Of a DNA stretch of 64,000 bases, positions 13,501-25,365 are shown piece after piece (the first letter of the stretch is position 1; each line of letters begins with the position of its first letter). The DNA comes from Chrysomallon squamiferum (taxonomy: Eukaryota; Mollusca; Gastropoda; Neomphalida; Peltospiridae): positions 15,811,476 to 15,875,475 of the forward strand of contig CM022665.1 of assembly GCA_012295275.1 (NCBI GenBank), read 5' to 3'. Below the pieces are notes generated by a model that had not been told where the DNA came from, ran no database searches, and saw only the letters and a list, made by a program, of their open reading frames with translations. A program made the position numbers and the translations under genes.

Positions 13501-16500
13501 AGGCTACATTTATTTATAAAATACCAACTTGAAGTACCTGTCTATTTTTATAATTCATATTTATTCATGAAATATTAAAGAGTCCAGATTTGTGGCTAAC
13601 TTGGTTATGGCCTGTTATATAATATACAATAATAATAATAAAATAATGATTAATAAAGTTACCTGTTTCTAATTCCTGGTGTGAGATCCTTTTTGCCAAC
13701 ATCAGTTGCAGGATTCATGCAGGCAAACAGACGGAAGTCAGGATGTCGTACTATTGGTTCAGCATCTCTGAAAACAAATATTATCTTCATTTTGAACAAC
13801 AATGATCTTTTTAAGAGAATAATTAAGATATTATTATTTAATTTATTATTTAATATTTGTTTGTTAAGTCACTGATCACATCAAAATGACAAGAAATACA
13901 AACCCTCTTTCAGTGAGAACAACAGAACCAGTAGTACTTTCTAGAAGACCACTCAGGCATTCTAATGTTTCTGCAGCAGCAAGGTTTATCTCATCAAGAA
14001 GGACCCAGTCTCCTTTCTTCAGAGCTGTGACCAGACTTCCCTGGAATTAAAATCCACTGTAACATTAAGCTTTTATATAAACGATTCAAAAATGTTCCGT
14101 AAATGACTATGTTTACTAAAAATAATGTTAATTCTAAAAACACTCTAAGTATAAGTAAATAATTTACTTTAAAAAAAATGAGTGAAAAAAGTTATGATTA
14201 GTAAAGACTTATATATTATAGTTTTCAATTACTATTAACATGATTTATAAAGGTATATATAGTTAAAAATTTAAATTACTAAAAACATAACTTAATGATA
14301 CATTTCAGGTTAGAATAATATTCTTGTAATTCTTCATTTATCATCATCACATAATAAATTAAAACATCATACTTCTTTTTAATGCTTTAATGTTTATTAA
14401 TGTATCAGTGAATGAATGCCTATTTGTTTAATAACACTTCAACATTATTTTAATACTCATTTTATTAAGTGTCAATTAACATAGAAAAAACCTGCTATTG
14501 TCAGACTCATGTTAATTCTTATCAAACAACAGTCATGACAATTTAGCGTTAGCACATATGCTAAACTATAATTTATGAGGACTGATCCTGAAATCCATTA
14601 CCCTGCTGGTAAACATTCTACCACAGAGTACACCCTGTCTAAATAACAAATCAAACAAATAATACATTTACAAGATGAATTTAAGATAAATATTAATAAA
14701 AATTGTTTTAATACTGAGAATAAAATATGTATACCTCTATAAATGCAAAGGCCAATGCATTTTCAATCTGTTGCACTTGTATCTGTAATTCTTTCAATCT
14801 CTGACCTATCTTTTTCCATTCCATGAGAATTTCAAGATCTGAAAAAAAAGAGGGAAAAAAAAATGAAAGAAAAGAAAATGAAGAAAAAAGAAAAGGTAAT
14901 GTTAACAAATTTTAAACATTTAAAATAAAATAAAATATGGATGTACCATTGGTGGAGCAAAAGATGGAATAGGAAATAAACCCAAGGTATATATAATTAT
15001 CTCTTTGATACATTTAAGCATTTTACAACTAACAGAAGTTAAATATTTTAATATATTGATGTTATGAAAGAATAAAGCTGTAGCTCCTATTTCAGTGGGT
15101 ATTCTTAGCCATGTAGCATGACCTTTGATAAATCTGTTGTAGAATATTGACTGGCTTGGAAAACAATCTGTTCTCTGTTGTAAGAAGGGTTGAATATGGG
15201 ATCTATCCTGCATCAAACTTGTGCTATACTAGAAATAATTATAGGCTGCTACAGCTAAATAGCACAGTGAGGATCAATCTGAATCAAGCAAAATGTCTGC
15301 CACCTAGACAGAGGCATTTATTATGAACACTGGAATAAGTAACTAAATACATATCACTCTCACTTTCTTTGTATTTCTTGCTGGCTGCCTGTTGAGTGTG
15401 TTCCATCAAACTTAATAAGCTCTTCCATTTTTTTTTGCAAAAACAGTCCTGTGTAACAAAAAGAAAAGGAAAAAAAAGTAATTATTAGTACTTTAGGTAC
15501 TCTTCCAAAAACCTAATATATCAACACTTTCACAATATGTATTTAGATATCCATCAAGCTAACTGTAGTTAAAATTACAAACCTGAATGTGTCCCAAGAA
15601 CCTGGAATTTTGTTTCCTGGAGAATGTTTTATTGAAAAGGATTTCAAAATCCTCTCTAAATGGCATGATGACAAACTTGAGATCAACTGGTTTGAAACTA
15701 GAGAACACAAAAAAAAAAAAAATGACATGCTCATATATATTAAATTAATACTATGGATAAATGAATGAATGGAAGGACAATTTTTCTTAAAGATCATTAC
15801 TTATCAATCGTGTGAAATGATAATAATACAAAGGAAAAGGAAAAGTGTTGCAGCCACATCATCGGGTCTTCCTATCAATAGTAATATATATAATTTATCA
15901 AACACAGGTAGCACATACAATAGTGTTTGATAAAGCAGAACATTGATAATATAGAGAAGCAGACCCCAAACACAGAGTGGCTCAAACAGTTCATAATAAT
16001 CATCCTTGAAAGAATAGAAAAGACAGCATGACAAAATAGATTTTATACACACAAAGTACCTGAAATTTAAGACTATTTCTTGAATGATATTTCTAATAAT
16101 GTTAGTCAAAGCACAGAAATATTAGTTTGTAAAAGTAAACCCAGAATAAAATATGAATTTACCCAGTATGACATTCATAAAGAATTTTCAACTTAATTTA
16201 GTACATTTGAATTACTGCAAGAAATTGTTTTTTCAAAGTTACTGCAATGCATCTCAATATTCATCGTTTGTAGGTCTCGAAGTATTTGCATCAGTCCATA
16301 TCAATGGATACTGATTACCTGTATGCAATTGTCTATTAGAGTTATAAAAGTAAACACAAATTGTTCTAACCCTCCTAGAAGGTCTGTACTATCACTTTGT
16401 TGGTTCATGTTGATCACATGCAGTTTATGACCTGAAAAAATTAACAAAATATTAGCTTAAAATTATACACATAATTATCACATAAAGTGAACTAATGCAT

Positions 16501-18268
16501 CAAAAGTATAGAAGTGTTTTCAGTTCTGTTTTGCCCACCCCATCTGATACAAATTAATTTGCTATTTAAAACCTGTTTATATCTAAGCCCAACAGATGTC
16601 TGAAGATAAATAAAATAAATTATGTAAATCTCTTGGTCTAACATAACAATGCAGTCAACTTCCTTTGAAAAAATGTCCTAGCTAAGCTGTTGCCAGGATC
16701 TAAACCCTTTTCCCCAATGTGAGATTCAAGTGTTTTACCAGCTGAGCTAAAACAGTAACAGTGAATGTCCCACTAGCTACTAAAATTGAAAATTTATAAT
16801 AAATACTATTGAAAAAATCATATAGAAATTCCCGAATTTATAAAGTAAAATACCTAGCTGATGAGCTAAAAACTGAATAGATGATGTTTTTCCTGTTCCA
16901 GTCTCTCCAACCAATAATGCTGGTTCATTTCTTGCAACACAGACAGCTACTTTTTCCAGCAATGAAACTGACTGACGAGTGAAGGCAAATGTACCCTGTG
17001 ATGTTCTGGAAATAAATTTTATAAAAATATGATTAATTCAGATGAACATATAAATTAACTAAAATATTTTATTAATTACTGAAAAATATTAGCCAAAACA
17101 AAGAAGAAAAAAAAAGACTAACAAATACTAGAAATAGTTCTCCAGTATTTAATATGAATTTTACCATCACCTCCCCTAAAAAGTCACAAAATTAATTGAT
17201 ATTTGTAACTTCTGGTTCAGCAGTAAAATTAATCACCTAGCTCAATGCTGATATTTCTTAATGCTACAAAATCAAGTCAGCACAAAACACACAAAATAAG
17301 ATATAAGAAATTCTATGTAAACTATTGCTGTTACATGCATTGTAACAATGAGATTAATACATATAGCTGTTTTCCATCATTAAGCCAGTCAGGCTCATCC
17401 AAAAAAAAAAAAAAAAAAAAAAATAAATAAATAAATGATCTTAATTAATACCTCTTTATTTTGAAAATATCCACTGGTTTTTTGGGAAGGGCAACTCTAC
17501 CAACAGTAAGTGTACTTGGTGTGATGTCAATGTTTGGCTTGTGTTTACAGCAAAAATATTCTGCCTGAAAGTTAGAAATACTTTTATTAAATTTTCACAA
17601 ATAAATATAATTAGAGTGTAATAAAATAAATTAACTTAAATAGAAGTTTAATGGTTAACAAACTTTAAAAATTATCTCAACACCAAAAAAATAAACAAAT
17701 AAATAAAACATGAAAAAAAAAAAAATATATATATATATATTTAAAAAAATAAAATAAATAAATATAACCAAAATAATAATGATTTTTATATTTAGTACCT
17801 GTTATACAACTGTCATTAAATGGTAACAATGACAGATTACAGTCTGCTTTTGAAAACAAAATACAAATGCTTATATTATCATGTTATTAGCATAAAAGTT
17901 GATACTGTATGATAGTTTATTAGACATAATATGAAAATATATTAAATGCAGTTTGGCTGCTTGCTTATATTTTTTTCAATAAAACAGAAGAGAAGTAATA
18001 ATTAATATTTCTTTCCTCAAATATTAGTAATACATGGATTGTACAAGATTGCTAAATACAGGCATGAATGAACATTTTTTTGAATTATAATTTTTGATAT
18101 TAAACTACCTCGTATCATTTAACCTTCTGAACTAGGCATTCCTAGGTATTTCTAAAGATGTTTGTTTATTATTTGAGACCAATGATACATTCAAAATGGA
18201 ATAAATTATGAATAAATCAAAGTAATATGTAGTCTGCCAGTTTACATGATGCTACTATCAGAAAGAAC

Positions 18269-18307
<39 letters not shown>

Positions 18308-21300
18308 GTATATCAATATATTAAAACTTTTTCAAAACAAAATATACATACATGGTTTTTAGTAATGTTTAGTTTGGCTCCAATGGCTTCTGCAAGCAGT
18401 ATTCTTTTCCCAAGTTTTGGCAATGAAGCGACAAAACAATCAACAGCTTCCTGAAAAACTTTTAGTCCTGATTCGGATGAAGAAATGTCAAAATCAGCAC
18501 TGATACGACTACACCAGGTCATTAGATCTCTGGAAAATAAAACACATTGCAATTTTTATCTGATGAATGATAGCATGAATAAAAACCTAAATACTCAAAT
18601 TTGTATTATGTTTTACTACATACATTAGTATAAAAAATAAAATTTAAAAAAAGGAAAAAAGCATCTGCACTGCTTTGTCCACAATTAATTTTTTATATAT
18701 CTATTGTCAGAGGAAATAATAAATATATCAAGGTTAAAAGAAGGCTGAAGATTCAATTAAATTATATGATGGATATTGGATCTAAGTGGCAAGGGGGTGG
18801 GGTAACAGTAGCTTAAAAAAAAATTACACCAATTTTATACACATTTCTAAGTATCTGCTCTATTTCTATATCTATTTCTATCTTTACCTCTATGTCTATG
18901 TATCTGTATCTACACAGATATGAGAGAGAGATAGAGAGTGCGGGAGAGATATGGAGATACAGAATCACAGAGTGAGAATAGGACACAGTATGGAAAGCAA
19001 AATGGAGCAGTCCAATTTATTCTTCTGTGATATCTCTATTTACTCTCATCTCCATTTAAAAACATATAACTGCAAATATATGCTAACAGGGATTCAAATG
19101 TACAATCCATATAGTACCTTGTAGAAACCAAACGTCCATCTTGAGACATGAATTTGCCAGTGGTGTCTGTATTAGACTCAGTGTCAGCAATTGTAACCTC
19201 ATGTTTACCTACAGACAGCAAGAAATAGATATCCAAGAGTTTATCAACTACAGATGTCAGCAGTGGAAATTTTGTAGATATCACCTTAAAAGGAAACAAT
19301 TTTTTTAATTAATTCTAAAACCTTGCATAAAAATGTTTTTAAAAAATACTAGAAATATAACTAATATTTTAAAATTTTAATATTTTATTTAAATGCTAAA
19401 AACACCATTTTGTTGTAAAATCACAGTTTCTAATGCAACAGACATTTCAGTATTGTGTTCTGAATTGCTATGGAGATTTTAAAAATATGGAAATTCTAAA
19501 ATATTAAGCATAATTTTGCTATCCATTTTATCACTAATAAATGTTTTTAAAATTAAAATATTCACTGTACTGGCAGATTATGACTATATCTCTAAAGATA
19601 GATTATAGATATAGACAAAGTATCTCTTATAAATTCTTTATTATCTCAAGTTATTACTTTATTTGTTATCATTTCTATTAATTAGGAATAAAAATATGTA
19701 AAAAATTTGATCTCAGTCTATTACCACTACAAGGTTCCATCACTATTTAGGTTATAACAGCTATATGATTTTCTTCTTACATGGTCAAAAAAAAAGAAGA
19801 AAATAAAAAAGCAATTTAAACATTTCTGCAATACTTACAGTTTGCAGTTCTGACCCTGTTAAAGGCTCAACATTTATCTTAGTCCACATCTTGTCAAGTA
19901 ACACAGAACTACTACTGTGTTGGTTATACCAGCCTCTACTCCCTCCTATCAGTCTGCAAAAAAAATAAAAAAAATAAAAAAAAGTGTTTTAATTTATTTA
20001 CTTTCTTACAATATTATATTATATATATTGATATATATTATTATTATCTTTTAGTATACAAAACTCAGTAAAGTAAAACAATTAATTATAAAACTGAATA
20101 TTTTTTACACACTAATAATATTAAGTTATAATAACAATAATAATGTCATAATATTTATAGACTGCCAAAATATTTTTAAAATCTAAAGTTCTATTCAAAG
20201 GTAAATTCTTGTAAAAGGGCAACTATTGAGAATTTTTTTTAGATCAAAAATAAAATCTAAAAATCCAACCTTTGGGTTGCAAAAAGTCTAAATCCAGAAT
20301 GGGCACGGATATTATCCCCATGCCCAGGTACAGAGAGGCATCCATTTTCTAGCAGGGGCAACAAGATGGAGACAACATCCATTGGTGCATGGTCTACATC
20401 TTCAAGCAGCACCCAGTGTCCTTCTGTAACTGCCCGAGTCAGAATTCCAGGCTGCCATACAAACTGTCCTGGTACCTCAGTACATCTGTAGATACCTAAC
20501 AGTGTCTGAGGAAAAAAAGAAATACAAATAATAATGATTATGAAGAATACAATAATAATTAAAATTATCCCAGTATTGATTTTGATAACAACAATAATTA
20601 TGATGACAGTGATAAAATAAAACTTTCAGATAAATTCATTTTCTATTTTCTACTGCAGAACCAACAATAAATAAATATTTTCATATTTTACCATTACTAC
20701 CTAAAAGATATAACCAGTAATTCTAATGCTATATTATTTTTGAAATAATAATGCAAACTACATTACTAATAAGGTCTGATTTCATATACCCTTGCACTGC
20801 ATAAGCATGAGTACTGAATACCTCCTTAGTAAATAAACTATTATTGTTTTTAAAAGTATTTTTTTTTTCTAAAATATATATGTACCTTTTATTTTATTTG
20901 AGAAAACAACAACTTACTTTACTGTCAGTCTGGTCACCAAGTTGTATTTTTAATAATTCAGGTGATTTTGTTCTACCTGTAACAAAGCCAAGGTGTTCAA
21001 CAAGTGAAGTCTTCCCACTACCTACAGGTCCTTGTAAAAGGATAGGGCTTCCTGACACTACAGCCAGAGCAAGACTTCGCAGGTTATTCAGCATTGAGGT
21101 AACTGGGATGAGACAACCAGAAGATACCTGAAAAAAAAGGATAAAAGAAAAGGTGAAATAGAAGAAGCTTTAGATAAAAATAATAGATAGAAATTAGAAT
21201 ACAAATGGAGTTCAACACAAACAAATGTTTGTGAATGACAGCTTCCATCACATGAAGGGGTTACTCTTTTTTCAGTGAGAAGGATGTGATCTTTCAAATC

Positions 21301-24300
21301 CACAGATAGCATGGACCAAAGACTTTTTTTAAAATTCAAATAGGAAACTTGTTGTTTGCATACATAATAGTACAGGTTTTAGAAGATGAATGATTTTTGT
21401 TTTGACAAAAAAGAATGGAAAATTAATTTTGAACTGATTTTTTTTATACATCTGGTTGACGGACCTTTCAAAACAAATTTCAAAATTTTCTGTCCAAAAA
21501 GTGGTTTTGAGCACTATAATGAACGTATCAGAGCAATCATGGAAAAAACATTGGATTATAATTTTCTTTTTACATGTAATATGAACTCTAATGCATTGAA
21601 AATGGAAATAAATAACATAAATGAAGAATTGTAACAGTTTCAAGTATTTTTTACAACAACATATTCAAAACTGTCTGCTATGCAGTTTTGGCAGAATAAT
21701 GTGTCCACATTATGGTACCTAATCATAACAGTTATCTTCATATTCACCCACCAGTGCCTGCAAAAATAATTTTCTTTTTTGTTTTCATGAAATGCTTTTG
21801 CTGGCAATGTCATAATAATATTTTAAGAAATATAGTACAAAACAGGTATAAAGTGGTATGAGTTCAAAGTTACCAAAAAAACAAAAACAACAAATACATT
21901 TGTTTGACCTCTTCAAAAGTATAAAATCAAAAAACAGCATTCAGGCATAGTTTGCACCGATTAAATTTGAGCAATCTTAAGCCATTTTTTGAGCAGATGC
22001 AATTTGTGCTGCTATGAGTTACCATTCCTGCTGGTCCATGTATCATAGATGGGAAATCATTTATCACAATCTCTGATAAACTACACTTAAGGCATTGCAA
22101 ATGTCAAAACAGATAAAAATTGAAGCACTCACAAAACTGAATTATGATTATTTTAAAGTAACATACTGTATTATCGTCTTTACTGGAATTTAATTTTGGA
22201 ACCAGAATCCCAGCCACATAAATGACACTGCTAATAAAATCTGACTCCATGATGGCTTGCATAGTGTGACTCTGAGGATGGGACATTTCCTTGGTAACCA
22301 GGTCTATGGTCTTCATAGATGACAGTTTTCTTTTTTCTTCTTCATAGTGATATCTGTATGAATAAAAAAAATAATATTTAACAATATCCCATCATCAACA
22401 CAATATTAACTACTTCAATCAGAATAAAGGAAAAAGTAAATCAATAAATTAACAGTCAACTAAATCTCTGTGAATGAATATTTATGAAGCCTGAGCAAAA
22501 CTATATATCATCAATTATTGGCTATCACTGTAATGATAATAATAAGAAAATTAATTTAAATGATTCAATGAATAAAATTTAAAACATGCATATATCATCA
22601 AATAAAAATTTAACTGGAATATTGAATGGCATATAAAGAAAAATAATTAATAATAAACAAAAACATGTGTGTGTGTTTGTGTATTTATATCACTTATGTT
22701 AAAATTTGTAATGAAACATTATTAAAAATATCTTTGGTTGAGAATTACAGCATTTGTGTACAAAAAGAAACAAGAGAATAAAAATAACCCTAATAGTAAT
22801 AGAAAACATGAAAACAATAAAAAAAAAAAAAATTATTTCTCACCATTATAACTTTTAAATAAATAAAATTCAAATATTGATCATTACTGCGAGTATAACA
22901 TAGCTGAAACTGTTTGTCATGACATCACCTTAAAAAAAACGAAATGTAAACATTTCTAGACATGTAGACAAAACTTGTACCTAATTGTGAGGTCTCTCTT
23001 CTCTGTAGGTGTAAAATACATTCTACAGAGCTTTTCTTTTTCACTTGGTGATAGGTGAAGAAGCCGGGACACTGTCTGCACAGCAAACCTGGATTATAAA
23101 AAGAAATAACATTTATTTAAAGATCTCAAAAGTTATGAGATGTATTATTTTTATTCTGTACAATAATGCAAGAAACCTCCTACTACCACTCCATTGGTTA
23201 CTCTCATCAATAAGGGAAAATGGGTATTTTATATCCAATCTTCCAACAAACAGGAAAACACATATACTAAAACATTTGTGGAATACTAGATTAAATGGGT
23301 GATAGCCTGATAGATGAAGTTTCATTCCAGCACTTTTCACAACTGAGATATACTCTAAATCCATTATATATGTATTAAATAAAACAGATACATATTAATA
23401 TTTTATCACCATATGGACAAAACCTACAGCCTGTAATATGAAACAAAGAACCAAACACCTTTCTTTATCTAGTTTTTGGTATAAACAGTTATTACATATC
23501 AACATTTATTTTACAACTTAATTATCATTATGTATAATGCTAAATATTGGGGAAAAAAAGCATTTTCAAATAAGAAACAAAAGAAAAGATGTACCATCTG
23601 ATCACTTTATCCTTGTTGGTCAGAAAGCAAATAACATTTTCCATGGTGATACAATCAGAAATTTCATCTTCTGTGTAATGTACATATCTCCAAAATGCTT
23701 GGCAACGGTCTCTGTCCAAAATCTATAAAACACATCATGATGTTATGTAACAGGTTTGAATTTATAATTTATAAAACAAATTCAGAAGTATATAAAATAT
23801 AGTTCACACACCAAGTGTGAATTTTAAATTGATATAAAGGCATTTTATAAATAAATGTTACCTTGATTCTTTTTGCCTTCTTTCTTGGAGGCTCTTCATT
23901 GTCACGTTGGCCATCTGATCGAAATGGTTTGCAAGTTTTCAAAAATTCAACAGCAAACCTACAATGTTTAAGAACAGTAGATTAAACATGACATAATAAT
24001 AATAATAATTTATTTCTTATTCTTTAAATGTGAAGTTTACAATAGTGCTACAGACATGAACATATCCATTCTAATTTTTGTGGAATTGAATACTGAGTCA
24101 CATACATATATTCATACACTAGTATACATTATTACTATTGATCATTAATTTCACACACATTAACAAAGTCATTCGTATTCCTAACTACAACAAAGGAGCT
24201 GTTTTCTAAAACTATCATAAATATACATTTATTAAAATTAAAATTAAAATTAATTTAAATTACTTTTTAAGGCCATGGCGAATATGAAAGCCATTTTCTA

Positions 24301-25232
24301 ATATTAGTAAGGTTATATATTAAATATGTTTTATGGTCTGTGTTAATACACATCATTTTCAATAAGATAATGCATGTATAACACACACACATCAAATCAC
24401 TTTTTAAGATCAGGTCTAATATGTAAGCCATTTTCTAATACTAGTAAGTTTATACATTTAAAATATTAAATTAAATCACGTTTTAAGGTCAGGGCTAATA
24501 TGTAAGCCATGACTTAATGCAACAGCAAATTCTTCAGTCAAAAAAGAACCATGTTCAAGAACTGAGACTCTGGCTCGTTCTGCAATGTCCAGTATGACAG
24601 GCTGAAAACACCTACAGATGTCTTCAGTACATTCTTTATTAACTAGTAACTCAGAGAGTGAATTCATGAAGTTTAGTCTGTCTGATGGATTCCATATCTG
24701 GAAAGGAAAAAGCCTGGTTATTCTACTTTTAAATAATTATGCGTATCTCTTTTAGTTTTCAAATTCATTTAAAAAAAAAAAAAATAAATAAAGAAAATAA
24801 AAACATTTAAAATAATATTTTGTTTCAAAGGCAGAGAGAGACGCTCAGTAAATTATAATTTTGCACACCATACACTATGTATCTCAATTCACCTGAGGTT
24901 TTCAATTAACACACAAATCAAATAATTATAATTACAAAAATAATAATAATAAATAAAAATAATAAATTAATGTACACTTTAAAAATGATTTAATAACTAT
25001 TATTAGTAGTAACAGTACTGCTATAAATAACATTAATCGCCGACTTACTAACTTTGGAGTGAACTTAAGAAAAGTATTAATAATTATAAATTTATCGTCT
25101 TCGTTAAGTTAATCAAATCACCTGTTTCGAAAGGTACAGTTTTAATTTGGAACTACACGTTCCATTTAACTGGCATAGTAATTTCAGCGATTCAAATACG
25201 ATCCATTCCTTTGTAGTTCGTTCTGCGTCCAT
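672..25232 (-). CDS. MDN1: Midasin (MDN1/Rea1), N-terminal 1755 codons, 33 exons; 3' part beyond the window
   Basis: Midasin is a nuclear, dynein-like AAA+ ATPase with six tandem AAA modules. It uses ATP to pull assembly factors (Ytm1/WDR12, Rsa4/NLE) off pre-60S ribosomes. I followed 33 exons on the minus strand; each is bounded by AG and GT, and reading phase is continuous across all junctions (5265 nt, 1755 codons). P-loops lie at about residues 316-323 (GPVGSGKT), 656-663 (GETGTGKT), 1060-1067 (GETSVGKT), 1370-1377 (GETGCGKT) and 1725-1732 (GSPGVGKT). Walker B acidic pairs are at about 387-388, 811-812, 1127-1128 and 1448-1449. Order and spacing match vertebrate midasin (about 5600 aa), so roughly a third of the protein is here. 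The start ATG at 25230-25232 opens a 37-codon exon next to a CpG-bearing promoter patch. AAA6, the linker, the acidic D/E-rich region and the MIDAS domain are missing only because the window ends. The individual exons are listed in the entries below. Confidence 0.96.
5120..8973 (-). CDS. MDN1: MDN1 exons 22-26: AAA3 module
   Basis: Exons: 8708-8973, 7654-7924, 6271-6387, 5594-5740, 5120-5267. Exon 22 has the FEGYWISQG segment before the module. Exon 23 starts with the split glycine of GQHPVLIQGETSVGKT (Walker A) and ends just after Walker B (IILDELNLAP). Exon 24 contains the sensor strand LFATQNPPGQYGGRK, exon 25 the arginine-bearing LSRAFRNRFIELHF, and exon 26 the lid with GFMTLRDLFRWAERY. 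The exon 23 acceptor is set by phase at 7924: a stronger-looking cag three bases inside would break the frame. Confidence 0.93.
6566..6690. repeat. Dispersed 125-bp intronic repeat, copy 1
   Basis: Starts CTAAAAAGTCACAAAATTAA and ends CACAAAACACACAAAATAAG. A highly similar copy of the same length and orientation lies at 17176-17300. It contains the block TTAATCACCTAGCTCAATGC. No coding potential or clear terminal repeats seen; probably a non-autonomous mobile element of unknown class. Confidence 0.7.
6926..6984. repeat. Short imperfect-palindrome repeat, copy B
   Basis: Second copy of the family described at 285-344, in MDN1 intron 23; reads TTTAGCACTGTAATGAGACA at its left end and ends CTTTTCAGTGCA. 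Confidence 0.7.
7989..8310. repeat. Minisatellite, about five units of roughly 64 bp, in MDN1 intron 22
   Basis: Each unit begins TTTGACTGGTNAAGGGTAAT (with variants), passes through a TATATACAATTA-like core and ends TGGCTTTCATACC. Unit starts fall near 7990, 8034, 8098, 8162 and 8226, with a partial sixth at 8288. The units are diverged, so the array is not recent. Confidence 0.75.
8487..8545. repeat. Short imperfect-palindrome repeat, copy C
   Basis: Third copy of the family, in MDN1 intron 22, about 180 bases from the minisatellite. Ends in TTTTTCAGTGCA like the others. Confidence 0.7.
8974..11308 (-). other. MDN1 intron 21, enlarged by transposon debris
   Basis: A 2.3 kb intron, several times the size of most of its neighbours. 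Besides the transposase remnant at 9600-10430, it holds a GGGGTATATCTAGGGG / GCCCCC stretch near 9090-9145 that looks like the edge of another insertion. A short poly-G run lies at 9991-9999. The remaining sequence is AT-rich with nothing recognisable. Confidence 0.6.
9600..10430 (-). pseudogene. Decayed pogo/Tigger-like (DDE_1) transposase in MDN1 intron 21
   Basis: Read on the minus strand with stops and frame changes, this region gives scattered matches to transposases of the pogo/Tigger/Jerky (CENP-B, DDE_1) type in the right N-to-C order. Near 10300 it reads SPEIRAEIAKHG...KHFSSLL, like the family's N-terminal helix-turn-helix region. Near 9970-9900 it reads PPGLVIKFVQT, then EDK-stop-EITMLLGT, matching the family's PPELVINxDQT...DKRQITAV catalytic block. 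Next comes VIYKG, matching LIYxGKT. The first catalytic aspartate position (xDQT) reads V. Family assignment rests on remembered motifs, not a search. No intact frame remains, so it is inactive. Confidence 0.55.
11309..17005 (-). CDS. MDN1: MDN1 exons 13-21: AAA2 module
   Basis: Exons: 16854-17005, 16371-16431, 15583-15697, 15364-15448, 14735-14838, 13904-14040, 13663-13767, 11665-11850, 11309-11384. Exon 13 has Walker A GETGTGKT, exon 14 the NMNQQSDSTDLLGG strand, exons 15-17 the long helical insertion typical of midasin AAA2, exon 18 Walker B (VLLDEINLA), exon 19 the sensor segment CMNPATDVGKK and the conserved arginine of PGIRNRF (split with exon 20), exons 20-21 the lid helices (DGTGHRPHF, TLCRALKFA). 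The end of exon 16 is ambiguous: donors at 15364 and 15358 keep the same phase and differ by two codons. Introns here are large because of transposon insertions (intron 19 and intron 21). Confidence 0.92.
11891..13290. mobile_element. hAT-like DNA element, about 1.4 kb, filling MDN1 intron 19
   Basis: The left end reads TATATACAGGATTTGTACAC. The right end, inverted, reads TATATACAGGGTTCATACAT and continues TTTTGGAAAGATTTGGAAAA. CAGGGTT(C/T)(G/A)TACA ends followed by GGAAAA-rich subterminal sequence are typical of a widespread hAT-type non-autonomous family (recalled, not searched). Target duplications are not clear because the flanks are TATATA-rich. No transposase reading frame is visible, and short open frames inside look like chance. 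Confidence 0.45.
16687..16757 (-). repeat. tRNA-like sequence: tRNA pseudogene or SINE head
   Basis: On the minus strand an intact A box (TAGCTCAGCTGG) is followed at tRNA-like distance by a B-box-like GGTTTAGATCC. The possible acceptor arms pair only partly (CTGTT with AACAG, with mismatched ends), and the D stem and anticodon arm are degraded. Lies in MDN1 intron 13. Either a decayed tRNA copy or the 5' head of a tRNA-derived SINE; not a functional tRNA. Confidence 0.55.
17176..17300. repeat. Dispersed 125-bp intronic repeat, copy 2
   Basis: Partner of 6566-6690, in MDN1 intron 12, with only scattered substitutions and the same outer ends. Confidence 0.7.
17452..21127 (-). CDS. MDN1: MDN1 exons 7-12: AAA1 module and linker
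   Basis: Exons: 20918-21127, 20270-20505, 19839-19953, 19118-19284, 18352-18529, 17452-17564 (residues 284 to about 622). Exon 7 carries the Walker A motif GPVGSGKT followed by the conserved QLGDQTDSK. Exon 8 has Walker B, LLEDVDHAP, and the LFATQR sensor-type strand. Exon 9 gives the GGSRGWYNQHS segment and LLDKMWTKI, matching the vertebrate GGNWYRP...LLDKYWTKI segment. Exons 10-12 form the small helical subdomain and the connection to AAA2. In canonical AAA proteins Walker B is DE; here, as in other midasins, AAA1 has ED. Confidence 0.93.
18271..18302. repeat. (TA)n microsatellite
   Basis: Fifteen or so TA units in MDN1 intron 11, about 50 bases from the exon 11 donor. Confidence 0.9.
22167..25232 (-). 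CDS. MDN1: MDN1 exons 1-6: N-terminal domain
   Basis: Exons (high to low): 25122-25232, 24480-24697, 23862-23958, 23595-23722, 22981-23088, 22167-22353, covering residues 1-283. This is the helical N-terminal region that precedes AAA1. It is less conserved than the rings but aligns with vertebrate midasin, for example IWNPSDR after exon 1 and the segment with a Trp at the exon 4/5 junction. Exon 3 carries a basic PPRKKAKR stretch that could act as a nuclear localisation signal (inference). The donor of exon 2 (AAAAC|gtgatt) is not a strong consensus, and two decayed copies of this exon end sit in the following intron (see repeats). Confidence 0.9.
24256..24450 (-). repeat. Two decayed copies of the 3' end of MDN1 exon 2 with donor site
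   Basis: The end of exon 2 reads, on the minus strand, GGCTTACATATTAGCCCTG, then ACCTTAAAAC|gtgattt. A copy at about 24393-24440 keeps GGCTTACATATTAGACCTG, then ATCTTAAAAA|gtgattt. A second at about 24258-24303 has GGCTTTCATATTCGCC, then CTTAAAAA|gtaattt. Both keep a GT after the duplicated exon end. They lie 79 and 137 bases apart counting from the true donor. Confidence 0.75.
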
Positions 25233-25365
25233 CCTAGATTTCAAATTATAAAAATTATTACCAACATTATTAAAATCAAAACGTATTGCAACTTTTCGTC
25301 TGCACGCAGCGCGTTATCTGTACCGGAAAGCAACACGACCACGCGCACTATCTTACGGAGTAAAT
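25233..25365 (-). promoter_or_regulatory. Probable MDN1 promoter / 5' UTR region with clustered CpG
   Basis: Immediately upstream of the MDN1 start codon. The stretch 25293-25360 has nine CpG dinucleotides in under 70 bases, in surroundings almost free of CpG, and includes ACCGGAAAG, an ETS-type core. A second small CpG patch (CTTTCGGCCGCAG) lies near 25553. Transcription start and any 5' UTR intron cannot be placed from sequence alone. Confidence 0.5.

Noticed and set aside
21386-21634. 82-codon plus-strand frame in MDN1 intron 6 of ordinary-looking composition
   Set aside because: No recognised domain, no splice context on that strand, and an equally long frame exists antisense. Could be repeat-derived but not supportable.
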